Assembly (NCBI GenBank): GCA_030038995.1
Contig: JASHQS010000067.1
Span: forward strand, 20,217-84,216
Reading direction: 5' to 3'
Source: Xanthobacteraceae bacterium
Lineage (GTDB): Bacteria; Pseudomonadota; Alphaproteobacteria; Rhizobiales; Xanthobacteraceae
Length of the DNA stretch: 64,000 nt
This document shows positions 46,629 through 56,927 of this stretch, in pieces. Position 1 is the stretch's first letter. Every line of letters begins with the position of its first letter. Both the position numbers and the translations under genes were made by a program. The notes below the pieces were generated by a model that saw only the letters and a list, made by a program, of their open reading frames with translations, was not told where the DNA came from and made no database searches.

Positions 46629-47183
46629 TCAGCCTGGTTTTTTTGCTGTTGTCGCCGGCAATAGACCGCAGCCGGCGAAGCCCGCCATGGCGAGCGAGAT
46701 CAGCACGTTGTAGCCGGCGAGCGAGATGCCGAGAAAGCGCCAGGCGGCCCTGTCGCAGGGCACCACACGAATGGAATTGAGCTGGTCGAACAGCGAGCCG
46801 CCCGATTTGAGGTCGGACAGCGAGCCGGTGCAATCGGTCGGACCCGGCCAAAAGCCCCATTCGATGCCGGCGTGATAGGCGCCGAGCGCGGCTCCGCATA
46901 ATGCGGCAATGCCGAGCACGACGAGGCCGAAGCCCACAAGTGTCCGCGGCGCGCGCGCTCGCGCCGCGCCGGCAACGATGAGCGACAGCGGGATGATGAC
47001 GTAATACGGAATGCGCTGTTCGAGGCAGAGGTGACAGGGCTCGTAGCCGAGCACGTATTGAAAATACCAGGCGCCGAGCAGCGTGGCCAGGCTGAGCGCG
47101 AAAATCGCCGTGGCGGCGGCGCCGGGCCGCCAGCCGCGCGCCCGATCGAGCACAGCCTGCTTGACCACCAGCGTCTGGTCCAT
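46629..47183 (-). CDS. dsbB: Disulfide bond formation protein B (DsbB)
   Basis: A 184-residue four-helix inner-membrane protein. The first redox pair is EPCHLC (C50 and C53) after helix 1-2, and the second periplasmic loop holds C117-type DCTG and VVPCDRAAW. It passes electrons from DsbA to quinone in disulfide formation. Conserved QR follows the first pair (CLEQR). The gene ends directly next to the dctP remnant. Its downstream end may therefore have been touched by the deletion, though the coding region looks complete. Confidence 0.92.
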   Translation of the reverse strand: MDQTLVVKQAVLDRARGWRPGAAATAIFALSLATLLGAWYFQYVLGYEPCHLCLEQRIPYYVIIPLSLIVAGAARARAPRTLVGFGLVVLGIAALCGAALGAYHAGIEWGFWPGPTDCTGSLSDLKSGGSLFDQLNSIRVVPCDRAAWRFLGISLAGYNVLISLAMAGFAGCGLLPATTAKKPG

Positions 47184-47334
47184 GAATCGCGGGTCCGTGT
47201 CAAAGGTCGCGCCGCGCCAGAGCGGCCGCCGGCATCAATTTGGCAATCATTAAGGTGGAAGCAAGACCGTTGTCGAGGCGAGCCTGCGATTTCCTTTTGC
47301 CGCGGCGACCCGCCGAATATATAGAGGACGGCAG

Positions 47335-47419
47335 GCCCGTGTGGCGGAACTGGTAGACGCGCACGACTCAAAATCGTGTTCCGCAAGGAGTGGGGGTTCG
47401 ATTCCCTCCACGGGCACCA
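47335..47419 (+). tRNA. tRNA-Leu (CAA)
   Basis: An 85-base class II tRNA with a long variable arm. The acceptor GCCCGTG pairs with CACGGGC, the anticodon stem CACGA/TCGTG encloses CTCAAAA (anticodon CAA, leucine), the T arm GGGGG/CCCTC carries TTCGATT, and CCA is encoded. Confidence 0.97.
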
Positions 47420-47483
47420 CCGTAATGGTCCTGATTGTTCTTTGTTCTCCATGTCATGGCGGTGCCTCCGGATGGACGCCTGC

Positions 47484-48722
47484 CTACGCTCCAGGCTGCA
47501 CGTGATCCAGCCGATCCAGCAATTGGCGCCAGCGCTCCAAGGATCGTGCCCGGCTAAATCGCGCCTCCAATAAATGCCGCGCCCGGGCGCCCATCTGCGC
47601 GACGGTGTCCGGCTCGTTGGCGAGCCGCCTGAGGACGCCGATCAGCGCGCCGGCGTCGCCCGGCTTCACGGTGAAGCCGCAGCTTTGCGCCGTTACCAAT
47701 CGGCCCAGTTCGCCGTCCAGCTCGCCGATCATGACGATCGGCCGGCCGGCGGCGGCGATGCCGTAAAATTTGCTCGGCACGATCAAACCCTCGAGCTTCG
47801 GGTTGAGCGAAACCCAATGGACGTCGCAGGCGCCGAGCGATTGCGCCAACGCTTGGCGCGGCTGATACGGCATGAAACGGAACGAGCCGGCCAACCCTTC
47901 GCGTTCGACGGCGCTGCGCAACTCTTCATAGCGTTTGCCGCCCCCGATCATCAAAAAAACGAAACGGGCATCATCGCGCAGCCTTACTGCGGCGGCGAGC
48001 ACAGTTTCGAATTGGTGAACCCGGCCCAGGTTGCCGGAATAGCCAAAGACAAATTTATCCCGGAGCCCCCAAGTCTGCCGCAATGGATTCTCCGCGCGGG
48101 CTAGCGGCTTGACTTCCATATCGTTGCACCAGTTGGCGATGACGTGAATGCGCGCCGGCGCAACGCCAAGCGCGGCAAGTTTTTCCGCCATCAGTTCGCC
48201 GACGACGACGTTGGCCTCGGCCGCCTGCAAGGAGCGGTCGCGCCGGCGCGCAAGCTGCCGCGCCGAAAACGGGGCGCGAACGAACGGCACGTCGAGCGCC
48301 ACCGCGACTTCGGGATAAAGGTCTTGCAGCCAGTTGATCAGCCCGGCGCCGCGGCGGCGCGCCGCCGCCATGACCGGCAGCGAAAGCAGCGGCGGATCGG
48401 TTTTGGCGACCAGGAGATCGCCCGGCCTGGCGAGCGCGATCAAACGCCGCCGCGCCGAGCGGTAGAACGTCAGATAATCGAGCGAGCGGCCGACCAGGCT
48501 GCCGCGGCCGAACCGGCTCGACGGCACGCGATGAACCTTGACGCCGTTGACGGTCTCGAACTCCGGCAGCGCGGCGCGCGGCGCATCGTATATTTGCGCG
48601 CTGGTGACGACGTGCACCTCGCGTCCGCTTGCGGCCAAATGGCAGGCGAGATCGGACAGGATTTGGCTCGTCGCCGAATGGTCCGGGAAAAAGAAGCGGT
48701 TGACGAAAATCAGGCGCCGCAT
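47484..48722 (-). CDS. GT4-family glycosyltransferase (WcaI-like)
   Basis: A 412-residue GT-B type glycosyltransferase. The N-terminal domain starts with MRRLIFVNRFFFPDHSATSQ, with LYPEVAVALDVPF (the LYPEvAxALG-like motif of the WcaI group), and the C-terminal GT1 domain contains FGYSGNLGRVHQFETVLAA, IGGGKRYEEL and GLIVPSKFYGIAAAGRPI. The last carries the sugar-nucleotide binding residues. The start is set at 48722 because the frame above it reads as unrelated Arg/His-rich sequence. It probably adds a sugar to a surface glycan and stands beside UDP-sugar genes. Confidence 0.87.
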   Translation of the reverse strand: MRRLIFVNRFFFPDHSATSQILSDLACHLAASGREVHVVTSAQIYDAPRAALPEFETVNGVKVHRVPSSRFGRGSLVGRSLDYLTFYRSARRRLIALARPGDLLVAKTDPPLLSLPVMAAARRRGAGLINWLQDLYPEVAVALDVPFVRAPFSARQLARRRDRSLQAAEANVVVGELMAEKLAALGVAPARIHVIANWCNDMEVKPLARAENPLRQTWGLRDKFVFGYSGNLGRVHQFETVLAAAVRLRDDARFVFLMIGGGKRYEELRSAVEREGLAGSFRFMPYQPRQALAQSLGACDVHWVSLNPKLEGLIVPSKFYGIAAAGRPIVMIGELDGELGRLVTAQSCGFTVKPGDAGALIGVLRRLANEPDTVAQMGARARHLLEARFSRARSLERWRQLLDRLDHVQPGA

Positions 48723-48796
48723 GCGGCCTCGTGCCGGCGCGCTCACTGCGCAGTCGTTGCAAGGAGCCAACGGATGCGGCCCGCAGTGGCCGGCCC

Positions 48797-48870
48797 GATG
48801 ACAAGCTCCGCGACGAAGCAATCCAGGACTGCGGTGCCGCGCTGGATTGCTTCGCTCCGCTCGCAATGAC
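48797..48870. repeat. Dispersed palindromic repeat (family 3)
   Basis: A hairpin-forming repeat with arms GACGAAGCAATCCAG and CTGGATTGCTTCGCTCCGCTCGCAATGAC, about 14 bases apart, between the glycosyltransferase gene and the UDP-sugar gene. The CGTCATTGCGAGCGAAGCGAAGCAATCC palindrome is common in Rhizobiales. Confidence 0.75.
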
Positions 48871-48901
48871 TATTTAAGTACATGTTAAGTACCATGGCGC
48901 T

Positions 48902-49891
<990 letters not shown>

Positions 49892-49944
49892 GTGCGGCGA
49901 CTCCGTAAAGATAAACCGGGCTAGAGCATGGTGATTTTAGACTA

Positions 49945-51702
49945 GCACGGCGCCGGCAAGCGCCGCAGCCAGTAATTGCCGAGGACCAGAACGTCCATGT
50001 GGGTGCGCAGGAAGCAGTCGAGCGCTTCTTCGGGCCGGCACACCACCGGCTCGTTTTCGTTGAACGAGGTGTTGAGCACCATGGGCACGCCGGTCAGCTT
50101 GTAAAACGCCGCGATCAGGGCGTGAAAGCGCGGATTGGCGGCGCGCGCGACGGTCTGCAGCCGGCCGGTGCCGTCGACGTGGGTCACCGCCGGTATCTTT
50201 TCGCCGCGCTCCGGGCGAACCGCCACGACTTCGAGCATGAACGGCGCATCGACGTCGCGTTCGAACCAGTCGGCGACGGCCTCACGCAACACCGAAGGCG
50301 CGAACGGCCGGAACGATTCGCGGCGCTTGATCTTGGCGTTGAGCATTTCTCTGATGTCGGCGCGGCGCGGGTCGGCGAGGATCGAGCGGTTGCCGAGCGC
50401 GCGCGGGCCCCATTCCATGCGGCCGGCAAACCAGCCGACGACGAGCCCGTCGGCAAGGGCGCGCGCTGCAGCCTCGATCAGCGCGGCTTCATCATCGAAG
50501 CGCCGCAGCGTACAGCCCTCGGCGGCGATGGTGTCGCGCCGCTCCGCCAAGACCGCGCCGAGCTCGGCGTCCGCGAACGACGGCCCCCAATAGGCGTGGG
50601 TCATCGGCGCGGTGCGCGCGCCGGTGTGGTGCCAGACCGCGTAGGCGGCGCCGAGCGCGCCGCCGGCATCGCCGGCGGCTGGTTGCACGTAAAGCTGCTT
50701 GAAACCGGTGCGGTCCAAAATCTTGCCGTTGGCGAGGCAGTTGTAGGCGCAGCCGCCGGCGAGCGCGAGCGCGGCATGGCCGTGGCGCCGCTGCAACGCT
50801 CGCAGCAGATGAAAGAATGCATCCTCGTAGACCGCCTGGGTTGCAAAGGCGAGATCGCGATGGCGCTCCTCGATCGGCGCATCTGGCGAGCGCGGCGGGC
50901 CGAGCGCGTCGACCAGCGCCGGCGAATACAACGGGCCGAACACCGGCGCGCCGCCCGGCCATTCGTAGCTGATGTCGTCGGTGTGATGGCGAAAATATTT
51001 CAAGTCGAGCGCGAAGCCGCCGTCGTCGCGCAACGTCAGGAGCGGCTGCACCGCGGCGCGGCGTGACGGCCCGCCATAGGCGGCGAGCCCCATCAGCTTG
51101 TACTCGTCGCCATAGTGCGGGAAGCCGAGATATTGCGTCATCGCCTGGTAGAAAACGCCGAGCGAATGAGGGAATAGAATGCGGCCGTCGAGCGACAGCG
51201 CCGTGCCGGAGGCGGCGCCCCACGCGGCGCTCGCGAAATCGCCAAAGCCGTCGACCGACACGGCGACGCCTTCCGCAAACGGCGAGGCATAGAACGCCGA
51301 GGCAAGATGCGCGCGATGATGCTCGACATGCGCGATGGCGCCGGCAAACGGCCGGCCGGGCAGGGCGGCGAGGTCGTCGGCAATGCGCGCCACCTGCTTG
51401 CGGGTTTTCAACTTGGCGGCAAGGAGAAGCGGGCTTGGCCGGCCGGACAGCACATAGCCGAGCTTGCGGAAAAAATTGGCCCGCGCGCTGCGGTTGACCG
51501 CAACATGGGTCACGTCGCCCAGATCGAGCTTCGCCTCTTGGAGACAATAAGCAATGGCCTGCGCCGGAAAGCCGGCCCAATGCTTGACCCGGCGGAACCG
51601 CTCCTCCTCGGCCGCGGCCACAACCTCGCCGCCGCGTAGAAGGCAAGCCGCGGCGTCGGCGTGATAGGCGTTGATGCCGAGAATGATCAGGTCAGAGGGC
51701 AT
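49945..51702 (-). CDS. NodU/CmcH-family carbamoyltransferase
   Basis: A protein of about 585 residues with the two carbamoyltransferase regions. The N-terminal part starts ILGINAYHADAAACLL and has HVEHHRAHLASAFYASPF and VDGFGD (residues about 125-155), as in the YrdC/Kae1-like domain that forms carbamoyl-adenylate. The C-terminal part has YWGPSF, GRMEWGPRALGNRSILADPR and TGVPMVLNTSFNENEPV. These enzymes use carbamoyl-phosphate and ATP to carbamoylate a hydroxyl, for example on Nod factor or an antibiotic sugar. A surface-glycan target fits its place beside the glycosyltransferase and UXS genes. Stop is just before 49942. Confidence 0.9.
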
Positions 51703-51804
51703 GCAGGGCCGAACTTGGAGAGATCACCGCAAATTCGTTTCATCAAGCCACGACAAAACGGAAGTTAGTTGTCGCCTGCGTCATCCTTGTTCGCTGGCGC
51801 CTCA

Positions 51805-54800
51805 TCAAGCAGCCTTGCCACCAGCGTTGTCGATCTGTGGCGCGATGCCCGATTCCGTCAATGCGTCGCGGATGAGCTTGCGCGCGCGTTGAAATTTCAC
51901 GGTCTCAGGCAGTTCTAAGGCTGTCGCGATTCGTTCCGCTTCGGCGGCGGCTGCGGCGATTTCATTGTGGAGAGATTGCGAGGCGTCAAAGCGCGGGATG
52001 GGCAGCGTGAACATGACTTTATCGAAATGCCGCGCACCCCATTGGCCACGAGCCTGGATAGCGGCGACGCGAGCGCGGGACGTCTCGCTGCTCAAGAGGG
52101 CTGTCAGATAATGTCCCTCACTTTCGCTGGAGACCTGCGCCCAATAGATTCCATGTTCAATCACCGCTGCTGATCCTGGCAGCAAGCAAGCCGCTGGGAT
52201 TGTTCCTGAAGCCGCATATATGACGCGGAGCTGCGGCACTGGAAACTGAGCGCTGAGCTTTCCGTAATAGTTAAATTGTTGGATTAAGGAAATTTCCGAC
52301 GGCCGGTGCGCATTCCACACGGCCTCTGCGCCGGTCATCCAGCCATGCAACCCGGAGAAGCCGCGATTGGCTGCCGCCTCCGCGTCCAGCACCGCGCCTT
52401 GCGCCGTCACCGGCACAACGCCCTCAAAGGGACGCCAGACGCGATAAGGGAGAATGCTCTCGCCGAGCAGCACCGGGCGCAGAAATTCCGCTTCAACGCG
52501 GTGCTCGACGCCGGGCTGCGATTTCCACGGCTGCTTTTCCTGGCTGTTGCGTCGGCTGACGACAAAGGGCGCGGTCGGATCGCCGCCCAGCCGACCCAAG
52601 TTTCTCCGCTCGACGAGGCACAGCATGCGCGGCACCAGCGTCGCGCCTTGACGAAACGATTTCCGATAGGCCGAACCGCCGGTGAAGCGGCCTTCGGCCG
52701 GCTTCGGTGCGTTCTCCCGCACCGTTAGCGCTGCATCGGCCTGAGCCTCCGACGCATCCCGCATCGGCAACTGTCCCGAATACGCCCTCACACTATCCGG
52801 CAAGGCTTTGGCCGTCGCGCGGCGGCGGCCGAACACGACGCAGGACGGCACCAGAAACAGCGGCTGCACGTCGTCGTCCATCGTCCACGCTTCATCCCAG
52901 GCAATCCGTGCGGTGGAGAAGGAGCCCTTGCGCAACCTCTCGAATTGTCCGCGTGTCAGCGCCGCGAGTGGCAAGATGAACGCCATTCGCCCCCCAGAGC
53001 GCAGATAGAGAGATGCCGCGCGCACGGTGAACAGGGCGGAAAGATCGTTTTGGGTCGCGAACTTTCCGCCGACATAGACCCGCTCGCCTTTTGCTAATTC
53101 GCGAAACCGCTGTTGCAGGTCTGCGCTCATGTGCCGGAAAGCGACCCACGGCGGATTGCCAACCACCACGTTGGCCCATCCGGCGCCGAACGACAGCGCC
53201 AGCGGGCGCGACAGGTTGCGCGCTACATAGGTCCATACCGAGTCGCGGCCCTGGCGGCACAGTTCGTCGAACGTGGCGTAGGTCGCGACCATTTCGCCGA
53301 CGCCTTCGGCCTCGGCCTTGGTCATGTCGCGCTTGTAATGGCGTTCAATCTCAAGCCTGAAGGCCGGTTCGATCTGCCGCATCGTCATGTTCTGTTCCGA
53401 GCCCTGGCGCATCCGCGCGACCAGCTTGTCGAACAGATGAATGTCCTTGCAGAAGATTTCCGGAAATTTCAGATCGGTGCCTTCCGGTGGCGGTGGCACG
53501 CGAATGACCAGTTCTTTCAGATGCATGGTCGTCGCGGTCGACAATTGCAGCGAGTCGCCAAGGTATACCGGGATCGAGAGCGAACCGGCGCGTCGGGCGA
53601 TGACCGGAGCGAGCGCCAGCAAGTAGGTCACGCGCGCAATGATCACCGCGACCGGATGGATATCCATTCCGGCGATGTGGTTGGTGACCTCTTCCGCCTG
53701 CAGCTTCTCGTCTAGGCCCGACTCTTCGGCCTCCTTGATGAAATTGCGAATGGCGTGAAACAGGAAGGTGCCCGAGCCGCAGGCCGGATCGAGCACCCTT
53801 TGCTCGATCGGCCGCTCCACCGCGTGACGCACGATCTTGGCCGCCAGCCAATCCGGCGTGTAGTATTCGCCCAGTCCGTGCCGTTCTTCGCGATCGATCA
53901 GCGATTCATAGAGAATCTTCAGAACGTCGCTTTCGACCTGATCGAGCCGGAAGCGCCGCACGTGAGCGAGAATTCGTCGGACCAGGGCCTCGCCATCCGG
54001 CTCGGCGACCACCCAATCGAAAAAGTCGCTCTCCGCCGCGCCGAAAACACCGGCCGCCTCGAAGGCGGCACCCGACAGCACGCGCCGCGGATTGTCGTCG
54101 CGCAGGCCGAGCACGGCCAGCGCGATCGCCTTGGCGACGATGACCAGAAACGTGTGCTGGAAGAACAACGCGTCGCTCTCGACCTCGCGCCCGTAGACCA
54201 GCTTGAGCAGTTGCGCCCACAACTGCCGTTTCAATGCCACGGCGGGCTCGTTCTTCAGCCTGTCCCAAAGCGCCCGCAGACCGTCATTGGCGCGGCGAAA
54301 CGCGTTCGAGTCCTGACCGAGCTGAAGCCTTACAGTGATCGGGTCCGGCGGCAGCGCGGTCTTCAGCGCGACGGCGCTGTCCAGCCACGCAAGAAACGGC
54401 GCCGCCTTGTCGGGATCGAGCGTCGTGTCTCTCAACTTTATGAGCTGATCGCCGTTGCGCTCGAACACCACCCATTTGAGCCCGTCGGACGCGATGCCGA
54501 CGAAGCGTTCGCCCTCCTCGCGCTCGCGGTCGGCGAGATAATCCGGCATGCGCCGGACCACATCGTCCCATTCCTGGTCGAGATTCCGCTTGGCCTCGAA
54601 AACCGTCCGCCCGATCAGAGCATCGAGCCGGCCTTTCACCTCCGGAACGCGGCGTTCGAAATCGAGCGCGCCGAGTTCGACTCCGAACTCCTCCACCAGT
54701 AATTGGCGAAAGTCCGACTTCACCTCGTCGTGGCCCGGACGGGTGGCAAGGTGGCGCAGAAGTTCGCGGCTACGCGGATTATCGCTCAAGAATCCCCTCG

Positions 54801-54810
54801 ATTTGGACAA
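51805..54810 (-). CDS. Type IIG-like restriction-modification enzyme (N6-adenine DNA methyltransferase with N-terminal nuclease)
   Basis: A 1001-residue single polypeptide. Residues about 55-80 hold a PD-(D/E)xK-type nuclease core (RLDALIG with Asp63, then VFEAKRNL with Glu72 and Lys74). The methyltransferase domain has motif I DPACGSGTFLFHAIRNF (about residue 337) and catalytic motif IV NPPW (about residue 552) of gamma-class N6-adenine methyltransferases. The last 250-300 residues would be the target-recognition domain. It probably methylates and cuts on its own as type IIG/IIL enzymes do. No separate specificity gene is near it, and the small divergent gene at 54930 is unrelated to known R-M parts. 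Confidence 0.85.
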   Translation of the reverse strand: MSKSRGFLSDNPRSRELLRHLATRPGHDEVKSDFRQLLVEEFGVELGALDFERRVPEVKGRLDALIGRTVFEAKRNLDQEWDDVVRRMPDYLADREREEGERFVGIASDGLKWVVFERNGDQLIKLRDTTLDPDKAAPFLAWLDSAVALKTALPPDPITVRLQLGQDSNAFRRANDGLRALWDRLKNEPAVALKRQLWAQLLKLVYGREVESDALFFQHTFLVIVAKAIALAVLGLRDDNPRRVLSGAAFEAAGVFGAAESDFFDWVVAEPDGEALVRRILAHVRRFRLDQVESDVLKILYESLIDREERHGLGEYYTPDWLAAKIVRHAVERPIEQRVLDPACGSGTFLFHAIRNFIKEAEESGLDEKLQAEEVTNHIAGMDIHPVAVIIARVTYLLALAPVIARRAGSLSIPVYLGDSLQLSTATTMHLKELVIRVPPPPEGTDLKFPEIFCKDIHLFDKLVARMRQGSEQNMTMRQIEPAFRLEIERHYKRDMTKAEAEGVGEMVATYATFDELCRQGRDSVWTYVARNLSRPLALSFGAGWANVVVGNPPWVAFRHMSADLQQRFRELAKGERVYVGGKFATQNDLSALFTVRAASLYLRSGGRMAFILPLAALTRGQFERLRKGSFSTARIAWDEAWTMDDDVQPLFLVPSCVVFGRRRATAKALPDSVRAYSGQLPMRDASEAQADAALTVRENAPKPAEGRFTGGSAYRKSFRQGATLVPRMLCLVERRNLGRLGGDPTAPFVVSRRNSQEKQPWKSQPGVEHRVEAEFLRPVLLGESILPYRVWRPFEGVVPVTAQGAVLDAEAAANRGFSGLHGWMTGAEAVWNAHRPSEISLIQQFNYYGKLSAQFPVPQLRVIYAASGTIPAACLLPGSAAVIEHGIYWAQVSSESEGHYLTALLSSETSRARVAAIQARGQWGARHFDKVMFTLPIPRFDASQSLHNEIAAAAAEAERIATALELPETVKFQRARKLIRDALTESGIAPQIDNAGGKAA

Positions 54811-54929
54811 GGCGGCGTCGGTTCGACCGCAAACAGCAAATGTCGTTGATAACGGCTTGGCAAGCGAGACTCATGCTAGCTGTTGTCCTATCTACGGATC
54901 GACAGGGAACGGTGGATGCTCCTGAGGCC

Positions 54930-55217
54930 ATGGCAAAATCCCCCCAACAAGACCTTTTCGAAGACGACGCGCAGGCCGAGTTATTCCAACCTGACGCGGT
55001 TCCTCCGGCCTATAGACCCGATGTGGACGATGTTCGTGCGCGGCTGCACAAGATTCTGGCTGAAGCACACGCGGCGGAAAAGCTGCCCTGGGATCGCGAC
55101 AAGCTCCTGGTGTACCGGACCATCTTTCCGCAAATGGCCGGCTGGCTGCCCGAGGAGGAAGCCGCGCAATTGCGGTTCGAATTCGATACCGAGATGGCGC
55201 GGCTGAAGGCGGCATGA
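54930..55217 (+). CDS. Small protein of unknown function, divergent from the R-M gene
   Basis: A 95-residue acidic protein: MAKSPQQDLFEDDAQAELF, then VDDVRARLHKILAEAHAAEKLPW and an amphipathic C-terminal helix (AAQLRFEFDTEMARLKAA). No domain is recognised. GTG 54912 is an in-frame alternative start with AGGGA before it, adding six residues. It is divergent from the R-M gene, sharing a roughly 120-base intergenic gap. The position invites the idea of a regulator, but nothing in the sequence shows DNA binding. Confidence 0.5.
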   Translation: MAKSPQQDLFEDDAQAELFQPDAVPPAYRPDVDDVRARLHKILAEAHAAEKLPWDRDKLLVYRTIFPQMAGWLPEEEAAQLRFEFDTEMARLKAA

Positions 55218-55366
55218 CCGCACTCCGACTGTGCCACGCGCCGATACGGGCTGCGGCATCTGCGACGATCGCGTCTTTGGCGCTCCACCTTTCTTGCTTT
55301 CTTCATAGGGTGGATTGAGCGACGCGCAATCCATGCAGCCAGTGGTGGCAGCGGAATGGTTAGCCC

Positions 55367-56215
55367 TCACATCTTGAACTTCACCACCTTCTGCCGCTGC
55401 TCGCCCAAGCCTTCGATGCCGAGCGTGACCACGTCGCCGGCCTTGAGGAATTGCGGCGGCTTCATGCCGAGCCCGACGCCGGGCGGCGTGCCGGTGATGA
55501 TGACGTCGCCCGGCTCCATGCGAAAATATTGCGAGCAGCACCAGACGATGTGCCGGCAGTCGAAGATCATGGTGGACGTATTGCCGCGCTGGCGTTTTTC
55601 GCCGTTGACGTCGAGCCACATGTCGAGGTTTTGCGGGTTCTTGATCTCGTCCTTGGTGACGAGCCACGGCCCGAGCGGGCCGAAGGTCTCGCAGCCCTTG
55701 CCCTTGGTCCACTGCCCGGCGCGCTCGATCTGAAACACGCGCTCGGAGACGTCGTTGGCGAGGCAATAGCCGGCGACCACATCGAGCGCCTTGTCCTTGG
55801 CGAGATAGCGGGCGCGGCTGCCGATGACGATGCCGAGCTCGACTTCCCAGTCGAGCTTGGACGAATCCTTCGGGATTACGGTGTCGTCGTGAGGCCCGCA
55901 AACGCAGGTCCGCGCCTTGTTGAAGATGACCGGCTCCGGCGGGATCGGCATGCCGGCTTCGGCGGCGTGGTCGGAGTAATTGAGCCCGATGGCGATGAAA
56001 TTGCCGACCTTGCCGACGCAGGGGCCGACGCGCGGCTTGCCCTTCACCAGCGGCAATTTTTCCGGATTGAGCTTGCGCAGCTTGCTAAGGCTTTTGGGGG
56101 CCAAAACCTCGCCGGCGATGTCGGGGACGATCTTGGACAGGTCGCGGATGCGGCCCTGGGCGTCGAGCATGCCGGGCTTTTCGCGGCCGGGCGGGCCGTA
56201 GCGGAGGAGTTTCAT
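55367..56215 (-). CDS. Fumarylacetoacetate (FAA) hydrolase-family protein
   Basis: A 282-residue FAH-superfamily enzyme. The metal-binding set is present: NYSDHAAEAG, FNKARTCVCGPHDDTVI, SSKLDWEVELGIVIG with the metal Glu pair, then AGYCLANDVSER and later MEPGDVIITGTPPGVG. Such enzymes cleave C-C bonds or decarboxylate beta-diketo or 2-oxo acids (acylpyruvate hydrolase and 2-oxohepta-3-ene-dioate hydratase are other members). ATG 56215 is supported by an AGGGGA ribosome site. It lies beside no obvious catabolic operon. Confidence 0.9.
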   Translation of the reverse strand: MKLLRYGPPGREKPGMLDAQGRIRDLSKIVPDIAGEVLAPKSLSKLRKLNPEKLPLVKGKPRVGPCVGKVGNFIAIGLNYSDHAAEAGMPIPPEPVIFNKARTCVCGPHDDTVIPKDSSKLDWEVELGIVIGSRARYLAKDKALDVVAGYCLANDVSERVFQIERAGQWTKGKGCETFGPLGPWLVTKDEIKNPQNLDMWLDVNGEKRQRGNTSTMIFDCRHIVWCCSQYFRMEPGDVIITGTPPGVGLGMKPPQFLKAGDVVTLGIEGLGEQRQKVVKFKM

Positions 56216-56299
56216 GGAGTTGTCCCCTGATCGAAGTTGGCGCGGCGGCACTATGCGGGCGCCAACGGTCTGCGGCAAGCGCGCTTTTCGGGGATGCCT

Positions 56300-56599
56300 T
56301 CAGTCGGTATCCGATAATACCGAAAGGATGTCGCGCGCACCGTGGATCACACGCGAGATCAACACTCGATGCGGCAGGTTGCGGTAAATGATGACGTAGT
56401 TACGATAGGGCAGGATGCGCGCATCTTTCCCTAGCTCAGGGAACCTGCGGGCGGATTCGGGGAAATCGCCGAGCAGTCGGCAACGCTCTCGTATTTCCTG
56501 CACAAAGGATCGCGCCCGCATCGGGTTGTCGGCGGAAATGTAGTCGGCGATGGCCTCGAGATCGCGAACGGCTTGCGGCCTAAACGAGACCGGTTTCAC
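56300..56599 (-). CDS. parE: ParE/RelE-family toxin
   Basis: A 99-residue toxin of the ParE/RelE fold: VSFRPQAVRDLEAIADYIS at the start, SFVQEIRERCRLLGDFPESARRFPELGKDARILPYRNYVIIYR and VLISRVIHGARD, matching the family core strands. ParE members inhibit DNA gyrase; RelE-like ones cleave mRNA at the ribosome. It overlaps the antitoxin stop in the ATGA arrangement, with antitoxin first, as is usual. Confidence 0.9.
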   Translation of the reverse strand: MKPVSFRPQAVRDLEAIADYISADNPMRARSFVQEIRERCRLLGDFPESARRFPELGKDARILPYRNYVIIYRNLPHRVLISRVIHGARDILSVLSDTD

Positions 56600-56862
56600 C
56601 TTTTCCGCCCTGCGGCCATCCGCTCGTACTTAGCCTCAAGGCGGTCGAATACTTCATGCGCAGGAACAGGAGTGCCACTCTCCTCGCCTTGCCTGAATGC
56701 CTCGCGCAGCGCCGCGATCCTGGCTTTGCGCCCCTGCTCGCGGTCCTGCAAGAGCCGAAGCCCTTCTCGGACGACCTCGCTCTTCGAATTATAACGGCCA
56801 CTTTTGACGAGCTTTTCGACAAAACGTTCGAATGCGCTGCCGAGGGCATAGCTGGCGGGCAT
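56596..56862 (-). CDS. parD: ParD-like antitoxin
   Basis: An 88-residue antitoxin. Its N-terminal half has a ribbon-helix-helix pattern (ERFVEKLVKSGRYNSKSEVVREGLRLLQDRE) for DNA binding and autorepression, and the C-terminal half is a charged helix that would wrap the toxin. It starts the operon, with the toxin at its 3' end by ATGA overlap. The pair is expected to help keep this region or to respond to stress. Confidence 0.88.
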   Translation of the reverse strand: MPASYALGSAFERFVEKLVKSGRYNSKSEVVREGLRLLQDREQGRKARIAALREAFRQGEESGTPVPAHEVFDRLEAKYERMAAGRKR

Positions 56863-56927
56863 GGGTCCTGTTCCTCCGGCCTATATATGAATATAATATG
56901 GCTGGCTTGATAATTATTATCAACTCG

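Noticed and set aside
55218..55366. Possible gene between the small acidic gene and the FAA hydrolase gene
   Set aside because: About 150 bases without a good open frame or domain.
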